Below are positions 41,414 to 51,492 of a DNA stretch of 64,000 nt, one piece after another. This stretch comes from Thioalkalivibrio sp. ALJ12 (GTDB lineage: Bacteria; Pseudomonadota; Gammaproteobacteria; Ectothiorhodospirales; Ectothiorhodospiraceae): the NCBI RefSeq assembly GCF_000378305.1, contig NZ_KB899538.1:1210001-1274000 (forward strand). The letters run 5' to 3'. The notes below the pieces were generated by a model that was not told where the DNA came from, did no database searches, and saw only the letters and a list, made by a program, of their open reading frames with translations. Position 1 is the stretch's first letter. Each line of letters begins with the position of its first letter. The position numbers and the translations under genes are program-made.

Positions 41414-44152
41414 ATGGCGCAAATGACAGTGCAGCAATTCGCGGAATCGGTTGGGAAGCCGGTAGACCGCCTCATGGAGCAGCTCAAGGAGGCGGGCGTC
41501 GAGGTGGATGGCCCGGAAGCGGCCATCACCGATGCCGAGAAGCGCAAGCTGCTCGATCACCTCCGGCAGTCGCACGGGGAGAGTGAGGGTGGCCGCGTGA
41601 CGCTCAAACGGCGCGCCCAGGCCCAGACCCTGAAGGTGAGCTCCGGGCCCGGACGCTCCAAGACGGTCAATGTTGAGGTGCGAAAGAAGCGCACGATCAA
41701 GCGCAAGCCAGCCGAGGAGCCCGTCGAGGCCCCGACCGAAGCCCCGGTCGAGGTCGAAGCTGTGCCGACCCCGGAGCCGACCGCCGAACCGACCCCGACT
41801 CCGAAGGAAGTCCCGGCTGAGCCGGTGGCCGAGGAGCCCAAGCCGGAGGAAGTCGAGGTCGAGGAGCCCGCCGCCCCTGAAGTCGAGGCTGCTGCGGAAG
41901 AACCGGTTGAGGCTGAGGCCAGCGAAGAGGCCGAAGCACCGGAACCCGAGGCTGAGCCCGAACCCGAACCCGAGCCGACCCCGGCTAAGCCGAAGCGCCC
42001 GCTGAGCCGGACCGAACAGCTTGCCTTGCAGGTCGAGGCCGAACGCGATGCCCAGCGCAAGGCGCTGGAGGCGCGCAAGCAGGAAGAGGTCGAGCGTGGC
42101 GAACGCCAGAAGCGCCGCCAGAAGGAACTGGAGGCTCAGGAGGCCAAGCGCGAGAAAGAAGAACAGGCACGCCTCGAGCGCGAGGCGGCCCAGCGTCAGG
42201 CCACCGCCGAGGCCGAAGCCGGCAAGACCGCGGCCGGCGCCGGCAAGGGTCGCAAGACGCGCAAGGACGACCGCAAAGAGCTGCATGTCGCTGGGGATCG
42301 TCGTGGTCGGCGCAAGAAGGGCGAGGGCCGCAAGGCGCAGTCCGCCGCCGCGCAGGCCGTTGCGAGCAAGCATGGTTTTGCCAAGCCGACCGCGCCGGTT
42401 GTCCGCGAGGTCGAGGTGCCGGAGACGATCACGGTCTCCGAACTGGCCCAGGCGATGGCGATCAAGGCGCCACAGCTGATCAAGGCCCTGATGGGTATGG
42501 GCGTGATGGCGACCATCAACCAGTCCATTGACCAGGACACTGCGATGCTGGTGGTCGAGGAGATGGGCCACACGCCGGTCGCGGCGAAGGAGACCTCGGT
42601 CGAGGACGAGATCGACACCGGTCTGGAGCAGACGGCGGAGGCCAAGGCGCGCCCGCCGGTCGTCACCGTGATGGGTCACGTCGACCACGGCAAGACGTCT
42701 TTGCTGGACTACATCCGGAAGGAGAAGGTCGCCTCGGGCGAGGCTGGGGGTATTACCCAGCACATCGGTGCCTACCACGTGGACAATGGCCACGACGGCG
42801 TGACCTTCCTGGATACCCCGGGGCATGCCGCGTTTACCGCGATGCGTGCCCGTGGCGCGCAATCCACCGACATCGTGATCCTGGTAGTGGCAGCGGATGA
42901 CGGCGTAATGCCGCAGACGCTCGAGGCGATCCAGCACGCGAAGGCGGCGGGCGTCCCGATCGTGGTCGCGGTGAACAAGATCGACAAGCCGGAGGCCGAA
43001 CCCGAGCGCGTGATGAACGATCTCGCCCAGCACGAAGTGATCCCCGAGGCCTGGGGTGGCGATACGCAGTTCATCAACGTCTCGGCGCATACCGGCGAGG
43101 GCATCGACCAGCTGCTGGAGGCCCTGGGCCTGCAGGCCGAGGTGATGGAACTGAAGGCCCCGGCCGAGGGCCCTGCGCGGGGCGTGGTGATCGAGTCGCG
43201 CCTGGACAAGGGGCGTGGCCCGGTGGCGACCATCCTGGTCCAGTCCGGCAAGCTGAAGCATGGCGATATCCTGCTCTCGGGCAAGGAATACGGTCGCGTG
43301 CGGGCAATGTTCGACGACACCGGAAAGTCGGTGAAGGAGATCGGTCCGTCCATGCCGGTCGAGGTCCTGGGTCTGTCCGGTGTGCCGGAGGCCGGGGACG
43401 AGGTTCTGGTGGTTGCGGACGACAAGACCGCCCGCGAGGTCGCCGAGCACCGCGACGCCAAACAGCGCGAACGCAAGCTGGCCGCGCAGCAGGCAGCCAA
43501 GCTGGAGAACATCTTCAACCAGATGCAGGAAGGCGAGATCGCGACCGTGAACATCCTGATCAAGGCGGATGTTCAGGGCTCGGCCGAGGCCCTGCGAGAG
43601 TCGCTGATCAAGCTGTCCACCGACGAGGTGCGCGTGAAGGTGGTCTCCGCCGGTGTCGGCGGGATCTCCGAGTCCGACCTCAACCTGGCGATGGCCTCCG
43701 AGGCGATCGTGATCGCGTTCAACGTGCGTGCCGATGCGGGCGCCAAGCGCCTGGCCGCCGAGAACGAGATCGACGTGCGTTATTACTCGGTGATCTACGA
43801 GGCGATCGACGACGTGAAGCAGGCGCTGTCGGGTCTGCTGTCGGCCGAGATCCGCGAAGAGGTCGTGGGCCTCGCCGAGGTGCGCGATGTGTTCAAGGCC
43901 TCCGGCTTTGGCCAGGTCGCCGGCTGTCTCGTGGTCGAGGGTGCGGTCAAGCGGGGCAACCCGATCCGCGTGCTGCGCGACAACGTGGTGATCTACGAAG
44001 GCGAACTCGAGAGCCTGCGTCGCTTCAAGGATGACGTGAACGAGGTCAAGGCCGGTACCGAGTGCGGTATCGCGGTGAAGAACTACAACGACGTGAAGGC
44101 CGGTGACCAGATCGAGGTCTTCCAGCGCGTCGAGGTGGCTCGGAGCCTCTGA
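41414..44152 (+). CDS. infB: Translation initiation factor IF-2
   Basis: The 912-residue GTPase recruits fMet-tRNA to the 30S subunit. Residues 1-50 are the IF2-N domain. Residues about 100-195 form an extreme Glu/Pro/Ala low-complexity linker (repeats of EEPVEA-like and EPEPEP units). A charged helical stretch (about 205-270) precedes a second IF2-N-like region near 335-385. The G domain begins at GHVDHGKT (421-428) with DTPGHAAF and NKIDKPEA; domains II to IV complete the protein. It follows nusA after 79 bp and ends one base into rbfA (TGATG). Confidence 0.97.
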   Translation: MAQMTVQQFAESVGKPVDRLMEQLKEAGVEVDGPEAAITDAEKRKLLDHLRQSHGESEGGRVTLKRRAQAQTLKVSSGPGRSKTVNVEVRKKRTIKRKPAEEPVEAPTEAPVEVEAVPTPEPTAEPTPTPKEVPAEPVAEEPKPEEVEVEEPAAPEVEAAAEEPVEAEASEEAEAPEPEAEPEPEPEPTPAKPKRPLSRTEQLALQVEAERDAQRKALEARKQEEVERGERQKRRQKELEAQEAKREKEEQARLEREAAQRQATAEAEAGKTAAGAGKGRKTRKDDRKELHVAGDRRGRRKKGEGRKAQSAAAQAVASKHGFAKPTAPVVREVEVPETITVSELAQAMAIKAPQLIKALMGMGVMATINQSIDQDTAMLVVEEMGHTPVAAKETSVEDEIDTGLEQTAEAKARPPVVTVMGHVDHGKTSLLDYIRKEKVASGEAGGITQHIGAYHVDNGHDGVTFLDTPGHAAFTAMRARGAQSTDIVILVVAADDGVMPQTLEAIQHAKAAGVPIVVAVNKIDKPEAEPERVMNDLAQHEVIPEAWGGDTQFINVSAHTGEGIDQLLEALGLQAEVMELKAPAEGPARGVVIESRLDKGRGPVATILVQSGKLKHGDILLSGKEYGRVRAMFDDTGKSVKEIGPSMPVEVLGLSGVPEAGDEVLVVADDKTAREVAEHRDAKQRERKLAAQQAAKLENIFNQMQEGEIATVNILIKADVQGSAEALRESLIKLSTDEVRVKVVSAGVGGISESDLNLAMASEAIVIAFNVRADAGAKRLAAENEIDVRYYSVIYEAIDDVKQALSGLLSAEIREEVVGLAEVRDVFKASGFGQVAGCLVVEGAVKRGNPIRVLRDNVVIYEGELESLRRFKDDVNEVKAGTECGIAVKNYNDVKAGDQIEVFQRVEVARSL

Positions 44153-44595
44153 TGCCCGGGAATCGCGACTTCCATCGTTCCGATCGGGTCGGTGACCAGA
44201 TCCAGCGCGAGCTGGCGGAACTGATCCGTCTGGAGGTCAAGGACCCGCGCGTGGGGATGATTACGCTGGCGGATGTCGAGGTCTCGCGGGATCTCGCCCA
44301 TGCCAAGGTGTTCTTTACCCAGCTGGGTGGCGAGGAGAAAGGCCGCGAGGCACAGCAGGGACTGAATCACGCGGCAGGATTCCTGCGCCGTGCGCTCGGT
44401 CAGCGGATGCGGCTGCGTAGCGTGCCCCAGTTGCGGTTTGTCTACGACGACACGCCGGAGCGCGGGGCTCGTATGTCTTCTCTGATCGATCAGGCCCTGG
44501 CCGAGGATCGCGCGCATCATGCCGATTCGGATGGGGGCGACAGCGGTGACAATGGTGGGTCCGAGGACCCGAAGGACCCGGGCCGCGAGGCCTGA
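44152..44595 (+). CDS. rbfA: 30S ribosome-binding factor A
   Basis: RbfA (147 residues) is a KH-fold protein required for 16S rRNA 5'-end processing and 30S maturation. Signatures are RSDRVGDQIQRELAELI at the N-terminus and LRFVYDDTPERGARMSSLI near residue 100. The C-terminal 30 residues are an acidic Gly/Asp/Ser tail. The ATG shares one base with the infB stop. Confidence 0.95.
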   Translation: MPGNRDFHRSDRVGDQIQRELAELIRLEVKDPRVGMITLADVEVSRDLAHAKVFFTQLGGEEKGREAQQGLNHAAGFLRRALGQRMRLRSVPQLRFVYDDTPERGARMSSLIDQALAEDRAHHADSDGGDSGDNGGSEDPKDPGREA

Positions 44596-44613
44596 TCCCG
44601 GCCGGTTTCCTTG

Positions 44614-45573
44614 ATGGCGCGCGCACGTCGCGAGGTCGACGGTATTCTGCTGCTGGACAAGCCCCGCGGGCCGAGTTCTACCCAGATCCTGGGGCGCGTG
44701 AAGTACCTGTTGCAGGCCAAGAAGGCCGGTCATACCGGGGCGTTGGACCCGCGTGCGACCGGCCTTTTGCCGTTGTGTTTCGGTCAGGCGACCAAGGTCT
44801 CGGGCTGGCTGCTGGACGCCGACAAGCACTACATCGCGGAGGCGCAGCTGGGGGTCGAGACCGATAGTGCGGATCTCGATGGCGCGGTCATCCGCGAGGC
44901 GCCGGTGCCGGCCATCGAGCCGGAGCAGCTGCGGGCGCTGGAGCGGCGGTTCAGCGGGGCGCAGGAGCAGGTGCCGCCGATGGTCTCGGCCCTCAAGCAC
45001 GATGGCAAGCGGCTCTATGAGCTGGCGCGCCGGGGCGTGGAGGTCGAGCGCCCGCCGCGGCCCGTGAAGATCCATGCCCTGTCGATCGAAGCCATCGCGC
45101 CCGAGCGGCTGCGCATCGATGTGCGCTGCAGCAAGGGCACCTATGTACGCTCCCTGGTGGCCGACATCGGGCATGCGCTGGGTTGCGGGGCGGCGGTCGA
45201 CAGCCTGCGGCGCATCGGGCACGGCCCATTCGAGGCCGCCGCGATGGTAACGATGGAGCAGGTGGAGGCCGCATTCGAAGCGGGTGGTGCGGCCGCGATC
45301 GAGGCTATGCTGCAGGCCCCGGAAACGGCGCTAGGGCACTGGCCCTCGGTTTCCCTCAATGCACAGGCCAGCGCGGCCATGCGCCATGGCCACGCAGCGG
45401 GTGCCGAGGCGATCGAGTCCCAGACCCCGGGTGCAGAAGGCGCGCCGGCCGAGGCCGAAACTGGCTGGCCGCTGGTGCGGGTGTATGACGCCGAGGGCGG
45501 CTTTCTGGCGGTGGGGTCGCGCGAACCGGACGGCCGGGTGCGGCCCCGCCGCCTGTTTGTCGCGGCGTCCTGA
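44614..45573 (+). CDS. truB: tRNA pseudouridine(55) synthase TruB
   Basis: TruB (319 residues) makes pseudouridine 55 in the T-loop of elongator tRNAs. The catalytic Asp45 is in GHTGALDPRATGLLP, and KPRGPSSTQ and YELARRGVEVER motifs are present. A C-terminal PUA-like domain is interrupted by an approximately 25-residue Ala/Glu/Gly segment (IESQTPGAEGAPAEAE). ATG 44614 is preferred to the adjacent TTG 44611. The gene follows rbfA after 18 bp in the standard order. Confidence 0.96.
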   Translation: MARARREVDGILLLDKPRGPSSTQILGRVKYLLQAKKAGHTGALDPRATGLLPLCFGQATKVSGWLLDADKHYIAEAQLGVETDSADLDGAVIREAPVPAIEPEQLRALERRFSGAQEQVPPMVSALKHDGKRLYELARRGVEVERPPRPVKIHALSIEAIAPERLRIDVRCSKGTYVRSLVADIGHALGCGAAVDSLRRIGHGPFEAAAMVTMEQVEAAFEAGGAAAIEAMLQAPETALGHWPSVSLNAQASAAMRHGHAAGAEAIESQTPGAEGAPAEAETGWPLVRVYDAEGGFLAVGSREPDGRVRPRRLFVAAS

Positions 45574-45593
45574 CGACGCCGCGGTTCTTTCTA

Positions 45594-45620
45594 TTCAAGG
45601 CCGGTACGTCGTGCTAACAT
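45594..45620 (+). promoter_or_regulatory. Candidate extended -10 promoter of rpsO
   Basis: TG-c-TAACAT at 45612-45620 forms an extended -10 element; a weak -35-like TTCAAG lies at 45594-45599 (15-base spacing). It is located about 65 bases before the rpsO ATG, between truB and rpsO. Confidence 0.4.
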
Positions 45621-45684
45621 TGCGCGCCTATCGCCAGCGCCACTGGTCGATTAACGGTCAAGTAATCTCAGGAGTCAGGTTTTC

Positions 45685-45954
45685 ATGTCGCTCACTACCG
45701 AAGAAAAATCGGCCATCGTCGAGAAGCACAAGCGCGATGCCAACGACACCGGTTCGCCGGAAGTCCAGGTCGCGCTGCTCACGGCCCGCATCCAGCATCT
45801 GATGGGGCATTTTGAAAAGCACAAGCAGGACCACCACTCGCGTCGCGGGCTGCTGAAGATGGTCAGCCAGCGGCGCAAGCTGCTGACCTATCTCAAGCGT
45901 AATGACCAGGACCGCTATCAGGCCCTGGTTCAGGAGCTTGGCCTGCGCCGCTAA
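45685..45954 (+). CDS. rpsO: 30S ribosomal protein S15
   Basis: S15 (89 residues) binds the central domain of 16S rRNA. The family block [16 protein letters not shown] and [18 protein letters not shown] are present and the length is exactly typical. The upstream caggag (45669-45674) is the ribosome-binding site. In E. coli, S15 represses its own translation through an mRNA pseudoknot; whether the leader here can do this is not evident. Confidence 0.98.
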   Translation: MSLTTEEKSAIVEKHKRDANDTGSPEVQVALLTARIQHLMGHFEKHKQDHHSRRGLLKMVSQRRKLLTYLKRNDQDRYQALVQELGLRR

Positions 45955-45963
45955 GGCAGGCAC

Positions 45964-45993
45964 AACGGGCCCGCGCCACTGGTGCGGGCCCGT
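45964..45993 (+). terminator. Strong hairpin between rpsO and pnp (terminator and/or RNase III-type processing stem)
   Basis: aacgggcccgc pairs perfectly with gcgggcccgtt (11 bp) around the loop gccactgg-type 8 bases, 10 bases after the rpsO stop. Only a short ttt follows 4 bases later. E. coli has both an rpsO terminator and an RNase III-cleaved stem at this place that controls pnp expression. Confidence 0.7.
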
Positions 45994-46079
45994 TCAGTTT
46001 CAGGGGCGGCCGCGCAGGGGCGCTGGTCGGCCCATCGCAAGCAAGACCGATGCACGCATTACGGGAAACGGGATATAAC

Positions 46080-48167
46080 GTGGCACACAAGAAGTCGTTC
46101 CAGTACGGAAACCATACCGTCACCTTCGAGACCGGTGACATCGCCCGCCAGGCCAGTGGCGCCGTCCTCGTCAACATGGCCGAGACCGTGGTCCTGGTGA
46201 CCGCCGTCGCGCGCAAGGAGGCCGAGCCAGGTCGCGACTTCTTCCCGCTGACCGTGAATTATCAGGAACGGACCTACGCCGCCGGCAAGATCCCGGGTGG
46301 TTTCTTCAAGCGCGAAGGGCGTCCGAACGAAAAGGAAACGCTGACCTCGCGCCTGATTGATCGTCCGATCCGCCCGTTGTTCCCCGAGGGTTTCAAGAAC
46401 GAGACCCAGATCGTGGCCACGGTCATGTCGATCAACCCCGAAGTCGATCCCGATATCCCCGCCCTGCTGGGCGCCTCCGCCGCGCTGGCGCTGTCCGGTG
46501 TCCCGTTCGCGGGACCGATCGGGGCCGCGCGCGTCGGCTATCGTGCCGGTGAGTACCTGCTGAACCCGACCTACAGCGCCCTGGAAGACTCCGATCTCGA
46601 CCTGGTCGTGGCGGGCACGGAGCATGCCGTGTTGATGGTCGAATCGGAGGCCAGCGAGCTCTCCGAGGAGGCGATGCTGGGCGCGGTGATGTTCGGCCAC
46701 GAGCAGATGCAGGCCGCGATCCAGGCGATCAAGGAACTGGCGGCCGAGGCCGGGAAGCCGGCCTGGGACTGGCAGGCACCGCCGTCCGAGGCGTCGCTGG
46801 AAGACCGCGTCAAGGAGGCCGTGGGCAACGACCTCGTCGAGGCCTATCAGATCGCCGAGAAGCAGGCGCGTACCCAGCGCATTAGCGAGCTGCGCAGCCA
46901 GGCCGTCGACGCGATCGCCAGTGAAGACGAGTCCGGGCCGAGCGCGGAAGACGTGAAGACGGCATTCCACGATCTCGAGTACCGCCTGGTGCGCGACCGC
47001 ATTCTGGATGGCAATCCGCGTATCGACGGACGCGACAACAAGACCGTACGCCCGATCGGCGTCCAGACCAGCGTGCTTCCGCGTACGCACGGCTCGGCGG
47101 TGTTTACCCGCGGCGAGACTCAGGCGCTGGTCGTGGCCACGCTGGGCACGGATCGCGACGCCCAGGTGATCGATGCGATCGAGGGCGAGCGCCGTGACCG
47201 CTTCATGCTGCACTACAACTTCCCGCCCTATTGCACCGGCGAGACCGGTTTCGTTGGCTCGCCCAAGCGCCGCGAGATCGGGCATGGGCGCCTGGCCAAG
47301 CGTGGGGTGGCGGCCGTAATGCCGAAGGTCGAAGAGTTCCCCTATGTGGTGCGCGTGGTCTCCGAGATCACCGAGTCCAATGGGTCCAGCTCCATGGCGT
47401 CCGTTTGTGGTACCTCGCTGGCACTGATGGATGCGGGCGTGCCGCTGAAGGCCCCGGTCGCGGGGATCGCGATGGGCCTGATCAAGGAAGGCGAGCGCTT
47501 CGCCGTGCTGTCGGACATCTTGGGCGACGAGGATCACCTCGGCGACATGGACTTCAAGGTGGCCGGTACCACCAATGGTGTGACCGCGCTGCAGATGGAC
47601 ATCAAGATCGACGGGATTACCCGCGAGATCATGGAGCAGGCGCTGGCGCAGGCGCGCGAGGGCCGGATGCATATCCTCGGCTGCATGAACGAGGTGCTGC
47701 CGAGCCACCGCGAGGAGATGTCTTCGCACGCGCCGCGCTTCATCACCATGAAGATCAACCCGGACAAGATCCGCGACGTGATCGGCAAGGGCGGGGCGAC
47801 GATTCGTGCCCTGACCGAGGAGACCGGTGCGACGATCGACATCCAGGACGATGGCACGGTCAAGGTCGCCTCCACTGACCAGGCCGCCGGCCTCGAGGCC
47901 AAGCGCCGTATCGAGGAGCTGACCGCCGACATCGAGGTCGGCCGTCAGTACACCGGCAAGGTCGCGAAGATCATGGACTTCGGGGCGTTTGTCTCCATCC
48001 TGCCGGGCCGTGATGGCCTGGTGCACATCTCGCAGATCTCCGACGAGCGGGTGGAGAACGTGGCGGACTTCCTGTCCGAGGGCGACTCGGTCACCGTGAA
48101 GGTGCTGGAAGTAGACAAGCAGGGGCGCATCCGCCTGAGCATGAAAGCGGTCGAGTCCGAGGCCTGA
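46080..48167 (+). CDS. pnp: Polyribonucleotide nucleotidyltransferase (PNPase)
   Basis: PNPase (695 residues) degrades RNA phosphorolytically from the 3' end. It has two RNase PH-like domains (about 10-140 and 310-550) joined by a helical domain, then a KH domain ([20 protein letters not shown]) and an S1 domain ([20 protein letters not shown]). GTG 46080 is chosen since [13 protein letters not shown] then falls at the usual N-terminal distance; an in-frame ATG at 46050 would add ten residues. It lies 125 bp after rpsO, behind a hairpin. Confidence 0.97.
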   Translation: MAHKKSFQYGNHTVTFETGDIARQASGAVLVNMAETVVLVTAVARKEAEPGRDFFPLTVNYQERTYAAGKIPGGFFKREGRPNEKETLTSRLIDRPIRPLFPEGFKNETQIVATVMSINPEVDPDIPALLGASAALALSGVPFAGPIGAARVGYRAGEYLLNPTYSALEDSDLDLVVAGTEHAVLMVESEASELSEEAMLGAVMFGHEQMQAAIQAIKELAAEAGKPAWDWQAPPSEASLEDRVKEAVGNDLVEAYQIAEKQARTQRISELRSQAVDAIASEDESGPSAEDVKTAFHDLEYRLVRDRILDGNPRIDGRDNKTVRPIGVQTSVLPRTHGSAVFTRGETQALVVATLGTDRDAQVIDAIEGERRDRFMLHYNFPPYCTGETGFVGSPKRREIGHGRLAKRGVAAVMPKVEEFPYVVRVVSEITESNGSSSMASVCGTSLALMDAGVPLKAPVAGIAMGLIKEGERFAVLSDILGDEDHLGDMDFKVAGTTNGVTALQMDIKIDGITREIMEQALAQAREGRMHILGCMNEVLPSHREEMSSHAPRFITMKINPDKIRDVIGKGGATIRALTEETGATIDIQDDGTVKVASTDQAAGLEAKRRIEELTADIEVGRQYTGKVAKIMDFGAFVSILPGRDGLVHISQISDERVENVADFLSEGDSVTVKVLEVDKQGRIRLSMKAVESEA

Positions 48168-48186
48168 TCTGGGCTCCGTCACGCAA

Positions 48187-48206
48187 CGGGCACCCTTGGG
48201 TGCCCG
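48187..48206 (+). terminator. Hairpin after pnp
   Basis: cgggcaccc and gggtgcccg form a 9-bp stem with a tt loop, 19 bases past the pnp stop. No T-run follows, so its termination strength is unclear. Confidence 0.5.
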
Positions 48207-48232
48207 GCCATCGGTATTCGGGACGTAACGGC

Positions 48233-48856
48233 ATGGATCTGGTCAGTATCCGCAAGAGCTACAAGCGCTACGCCCGCCACTACGACGCCACCTTCGGGCG
48301 GGTGTTCGCAACCGGTCGCGAACGCGCCCAGGAGACCCTGGCGCCGCTGTCCGGCAAGCGCATACTCGAGGTGGGTGTGGGTACCGGACTCTCGCTGCCG
48401 GACTATCCGGACGACTGCGAGATCGTCGGGATCGACGTCTCGCGCGAGATGCTGAATGTCGCACGGGGCCGCCTGAATGGTGGGCTCCCCGCGGTCTCCG
48501 GCCTGTGCGAGATGGACGCCGAGCAGCTTGCGTTCGCCGACAGCAGCTTTGATGCGGTGGTCGCGATGTATGTCGCCACCGTGGTGCCCAACCCGGATCG
48601 GCTGTTTGCCGAGATGTGGCGCGTTTGCCGTCCGGGCGGGCAGATCCTGGTGATCAACCACTTCGCATCTAGGCAGTGGCTGCTGCGCGGGTTCGAGCGC
48701 TGTCTGCGCCCGTTGTCGCGCGCGGTCGGCTTCCGACCGGACATGGAGTTCGAGGACTTCGTGAACGTGACCGGTCAGGAACCGGCGATGGTGGCCCCCG
48801 CCAGCCTGTTCGGATATTGGAAGCAGGTGGAGTTCCGCAAGCCCGCGCACGCCTGA
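48233..48856 (+). CDS. SAM-dependent methyltransferase, PmtA-like (possible phospholipid N-methyltransferase)
   Basis: The 207-residue class I methyltransferase has motif I ILEVGVGTGLSLPDYP (about 45-60), an acidic motif II at IVGIDVSREML, and the late motif VCRPGGQILVINHF. The N-terminal YARHYDATFGRVFATGR resembles the Rhodobacter-type PmtA enzymes, which methylate phosphatidylethanolamine toward phosphatidylcholine. This resemblance is from memory and moderate; other small-molecule substrates are possible. I start it at ATG 48233. It lies between pnp and ndk on the same strand and is probably expressed separately. Confidence 0.7.
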   Translation: MDLVSIRKSYKRYARHYDATFGRVFATGRERAQETLAPLSGKRILEVGVGTGLSLPDYPDDCEIVGIDVSREMLNVARGRLNGGLPAVSGLCEMDAEQLAFADSSFDAVVAMYVATVVPNPDRLFAEMWRVCRPGGQILVINHFASRQWLLRGFERCLRPLSRAVGFRPDMEFEDFVNVTGQEPAMVAPASLFGYWKQVEFRKPAHA

Positions 48857-49012
48857 TGCTGGCGGCGGGCTCGGCCTGCGTGCATGCGGGCGCGAGTTTG
48901 CCTACACTACGCGCCGCACGCTGTTCCTGCCTGGAGCCCGCCGTCTGGCGGGTTCTCGCGTTTGCGCCGCAGGATAGCCCCCGTTTATTCAACCTTAGTC
49001 AGGAGAGCCAAC

Positions 49013-49444
49013 ATGGCCGCAGAACGTACCCTGTCCATTATCAAGCCGGATGCCGTTTCCAAGAATGTGATCGGCGAAATCTACAGCCGTTTCGAAAAAG
49101 CCGGCCTGCAAGTCGTAGCCGCGCGCATGATGCAGCTGAGCCGCGAGCAGGCCGAGGGCTTCTACGATGTGCACAAGGAGCGCCCGTTTTTCAACGATCT
49201 GGTGGAGTTCATGATCTCCGGTCCGGTGATGGTGCAGGTCCTCGAGGGCGAGGGCGCGATCGCAAAAAACCGTGAAATCATGGGTGCGACCAACCCGAAG
49301 GACGCGGCCCCGGGCACGATCCGTGCGGACTTCGCGACCTCCATCGACGAGAACGCCGTCCACGGCTCGGACGCCGCGGAAACCGCCGCGCGCGAGATCG
49401 AGTTCTTCTTCGGCAACGACGGCGTCTGTCCGCGCACCCGCTAA
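49013..49444 (+). CDS. ndk: Nucleoside diphosphate kinase
   Basis: Ndk (143 residues) equilibrates nucleoside triphosphates. The active-site His117 lies in [12 protein letters not shown], and [10 protein letters not shown] begins the fold. aggaga lies 6 bases before the ATG. A hairpin (cccgcc/ggcggg, 48937-48952) sits in the leader, and a TACACT -10-like hexamer lies at 48903-48908. Its 3' flank has a terminator. Confidence 0.97.
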   Translation: MAAERTLSIIKPDAVSKNVIGEIYSRFEKAGLQVVAARMMQLSREQAEGFYDVHKERPFFNDLVEFMISGPVMVQVLEGEGAIAKNREIMGATNPKDAAPGTIRADFATSIDENAVHGSDAAETAAREIEFFFGNDGVCPRTR

Positions 49445-49457
49445 GCGCCGGTCGGGA

Positions 49458-49490
49458 AAGGGCGCGGTCCCCGTCGCGGCGGCGCCTTTT
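49458..49490 (+). terminator. Terminator after ndk
   Basis: aagggcgc and gcgcctt pair (with one G-U) across a GC-rich loop and end in tttt. A second GC-rich hairpin (ctacgggg..ccccgtag, 49498-49534) follows before the rlmN leader. Confidence 0.6.
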
Positions 49491-49588
49491 CTCCCTGCTA
49501 CGGGGGCCCTCGCGGGTCCCGCCGGGCCCCGTAGGCAGGCATCCCCCTTGCGCAGTACACTAGGGGGTGTTTTTAACTGGTCGCGAGC

Positions 49589-50722
49589 ATGGCAGCGGAA
49601 ACCTCTACACCTCTGAATCTGCTGGGTTACAGCCGCAGTCAGCTCACCGAGCTGCTGGCGCAGTGGGGTGAGCCGCGTTTTCGTGCCACTCAGCTCGTCA
49701 AGTGGATGCATCAGCGCGGGGTCACCGACTTTGACGCGATGACGGATGTTTCGCGCAATCTGCGCGAGCGCTTGGCGCGCGAAACCGAGATCGCCCTGCC
49801 CGAGATCGCGCTGGAGAAGGCCTCCGGTGACGGCACCGTGAAATGGGTGCTGCGTCTGGCGGATGGCAACGCGATCGAGACCGTCTTCATTCCCGAATCC
49901 GGACGCGGCACTCTGTGCATCTCTTCGCAGGTCGGCTGCGCGCTGGACTGTACCTTCTGTTCGACCGCTCAGCAGGGCTTCAACCGCAACCTGACGGCCG
50001 CCGAGATCATCGGCCAGGTCTGGCTGGCGATGCAGCGCCTGCCGGCACCGGAGGGCCGCCAACGCGCGGTGAGCAATGTGGTGTTGATGGGCATGGGCGA
50101 GCCACTGGCCAACTACGATGCCGTTGTGGCGGCCTGTCAGTTGATGACCGACGACAACGCCTATGGCCTCAGCCGTCGGCGGGTGACGCTGTCGACCTCC
50201 GGGCTGGTGCCGGCGCTGGACCGCCTCAGCGAGGACACCGATGTCGCCCTGGCGGTCAGCCTGCATGCCCCGAACGACGAGCTGCGCGACCGCCTGGTCC
50301 CGATCAATCGCAAGTACCCGATCGCGCGCCTGATGGAGAGCTGCCGGCGCTATGTCGAGGCGACGGGCGCGCACAGTGGCGTGACCTTCGAATACGTGCT
50401 GCTGGCCGGCGTGAATGACCGCCCCGAACATGCCAATCAGCTGGCCGGCGTGCTGCGGGGCATCCCGGGCAAGATCAATCTGATCCCGTTCAATCCGTTT
50501 CCCGGTGCGCCTTTCGACCGTCCTGCGGAAGCGGATATCGAGCGTTTCGAGCGTCAGCTGCAGAAGGCGGGTTATGTCACCACGGTGCGACGCACGCGTG
50601 GCGATGACATCGATGCTGCCTGCGGACAGCTGGTGGGGCAGGTGGAAGACCGTACCAACCGGGGGATGCGCATGATTCGTCTGCACGCCGAACTGCCTGA
50701 GCGCCCGCGGAGGGCCTCTTGA
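49589..50722 (+). CDS. rlmN: Dual-specificity 23S rRNA/tRNA adenine C2-methyltransferase RlmN
   Basis: RlmN (377 residues) is a radical SAM enzyme that methylates A2503 of 23S rRNA and A37 of some tRNAs. The radical SAM cluster ligands are C117, C121 and C124 in [10 protein letters not shown]. The later [14 protein letters not shown] and DIDAACGQL (methyl-carrying Cys region) are diagnostic. It is the first gene of a coupled series: its TGA overlaps the pilW ATG (TGATG). Confidence 0.96.
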   Translation: MAAETSTPLNLLGYSRSQLTELLAQWGEPRFRATQLVKWMHQRGVTDFDAMTDVSRNLRERLARETEIALPEIALEKASGDGTVKWVLRLADGNAIETVFIPESGRGTLCISSQVGCALDCTFCSTAQQGFNRNLTAAEIIGQVWLAMQRLPAPEGRQRAVSNVVLMGMGEPLANYDAVVAACQLMTDDNAYGLSRRRVTLSTSGLVPALDRLSEDTDVALAVSLHAPNDELRDRLVPINRKYPIARLMESCRRYVEATGAHSGVTFEYVLLAGVNDRPEHANQLAGVLRGIPGKINLIPFNPFPGAPFDRPAEADIERFERQLQKAGYVTTVRRTRGDDIDAACGQLVGQVEDRTNRGMRMIRLHAELPERPRRAS

Positions 50723-51492
50723 TGGGGCTTCGCTGGGGGCGCCCGGCCGTCGTGGTACTGCTGGGGCTGGCCCTCGGAGGATGCGCGGCGATGGCCGAGC
50801 GCGAGGTAACCGGAGAACGCGCAGAGGCCGCGGAGGTCAACGCCGAGCTGGGTATCGGGTATCTGCGCGAGGGGGAGGTCGACCAGGCCGAGCGCAATCT
50901 GAAGCGGGCGCTGGAGTTCGATCCGAACCATCCGCTCGCCAATCTGGGCATGGCCAATGTCTACGAACGCCGGGGTGCGCATGAGCGCGCGGAAGAGCAC
51001 TACCGTCGGGCACTGCGTCGAGACGATGGCAACCCCTACGTGCAGACCAGCCTTGGGGCCCTGTTGTGCCGGCGCGAGGCCTTTGACGAGGCGCAGGAGC
51101 TGTTTGCCAAGGCGATCGACAATCCGGATTACGACCAGCGCGAGATTGCGCTGATGAACTCCGGGGTGTGCTTCGCCGATGCCGGGCAGACGGAACGCGC
51201 CGAGGAGAAGCTGCGCGAGGCGCTGCGGATCAACCCGCAGTACCCGCGTGCCCTCCTGGAGATGGCAAGCCTGACCTACGAAGACGACCGCCCGATGCAG
51301 ACAAGGGCATTCCTGCAACGCCTGGAAGGGCTGGGTGTGGAAAGTTCCGAGACGCTGTTCCTCTGCTATCGGGCGGAACTGGCGCTCGGTAACCGGCGTG
51401 CGGCGAACGACTGCGCGGAACGCCTGCGGCGTCAGTACCCGGACAGCATGGAGCTGGTCCGCCTGGAAGACATGGAGCGCAATGGTGGCTGA
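50722..51492 (+). CDS. pilW: Type IV pilus biogenesis/stability lipoprotein PilW (PilF)
   Basis: This 256-residue TPR protein has a lipoprotein signal ending in LGGC (Cys21), then about six TPR-like repeats (for example GYLREGEVDQAERNLKRAL, NVYERRGAHERAEEHYRRAL). In Pseudomonas and Neisseria PilF/PilW pilots the PilQ secretin to the outer membrane. The conserved order rlmN-pilW-rodZ supports the assignment, though no other pilus gene lies in the window. The ATG at 50722 overlaps the rlmN stop; the adjacent TTG is ignored. It overlaps rodZ by eleven bases. Confidence 0.9.
   Translation: MGLRWGRPAVVVLLGLALGGCAAMAEREVTGERAEAAEVNAELGIGYLREGEVDQAERNLKRALEFDPNHPLANLGMANVYERRGAHERAEEHYRRALRRDDGNPYVQTSLGALLCRREAFDEAQELFAKAIDNPDYDQREIALMNSGVCFADAGQTERAEEKLREALRINPQYPRALLEMASLTYEDDRPMQTRAFLQRLEGLGVESSETLFLCYRAELALGNRRAANDCAERLRRQYPDSMELVRLEDMERNGG

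Noticed and set aside
41700-42000. Repetitive segment of infB as a possible CRISPR or tandem DNA repeat
   Set aside because: The periodicity is at the codon level in an in-frame Glu/Pro linker; there is no constant repeat with unique spacers.
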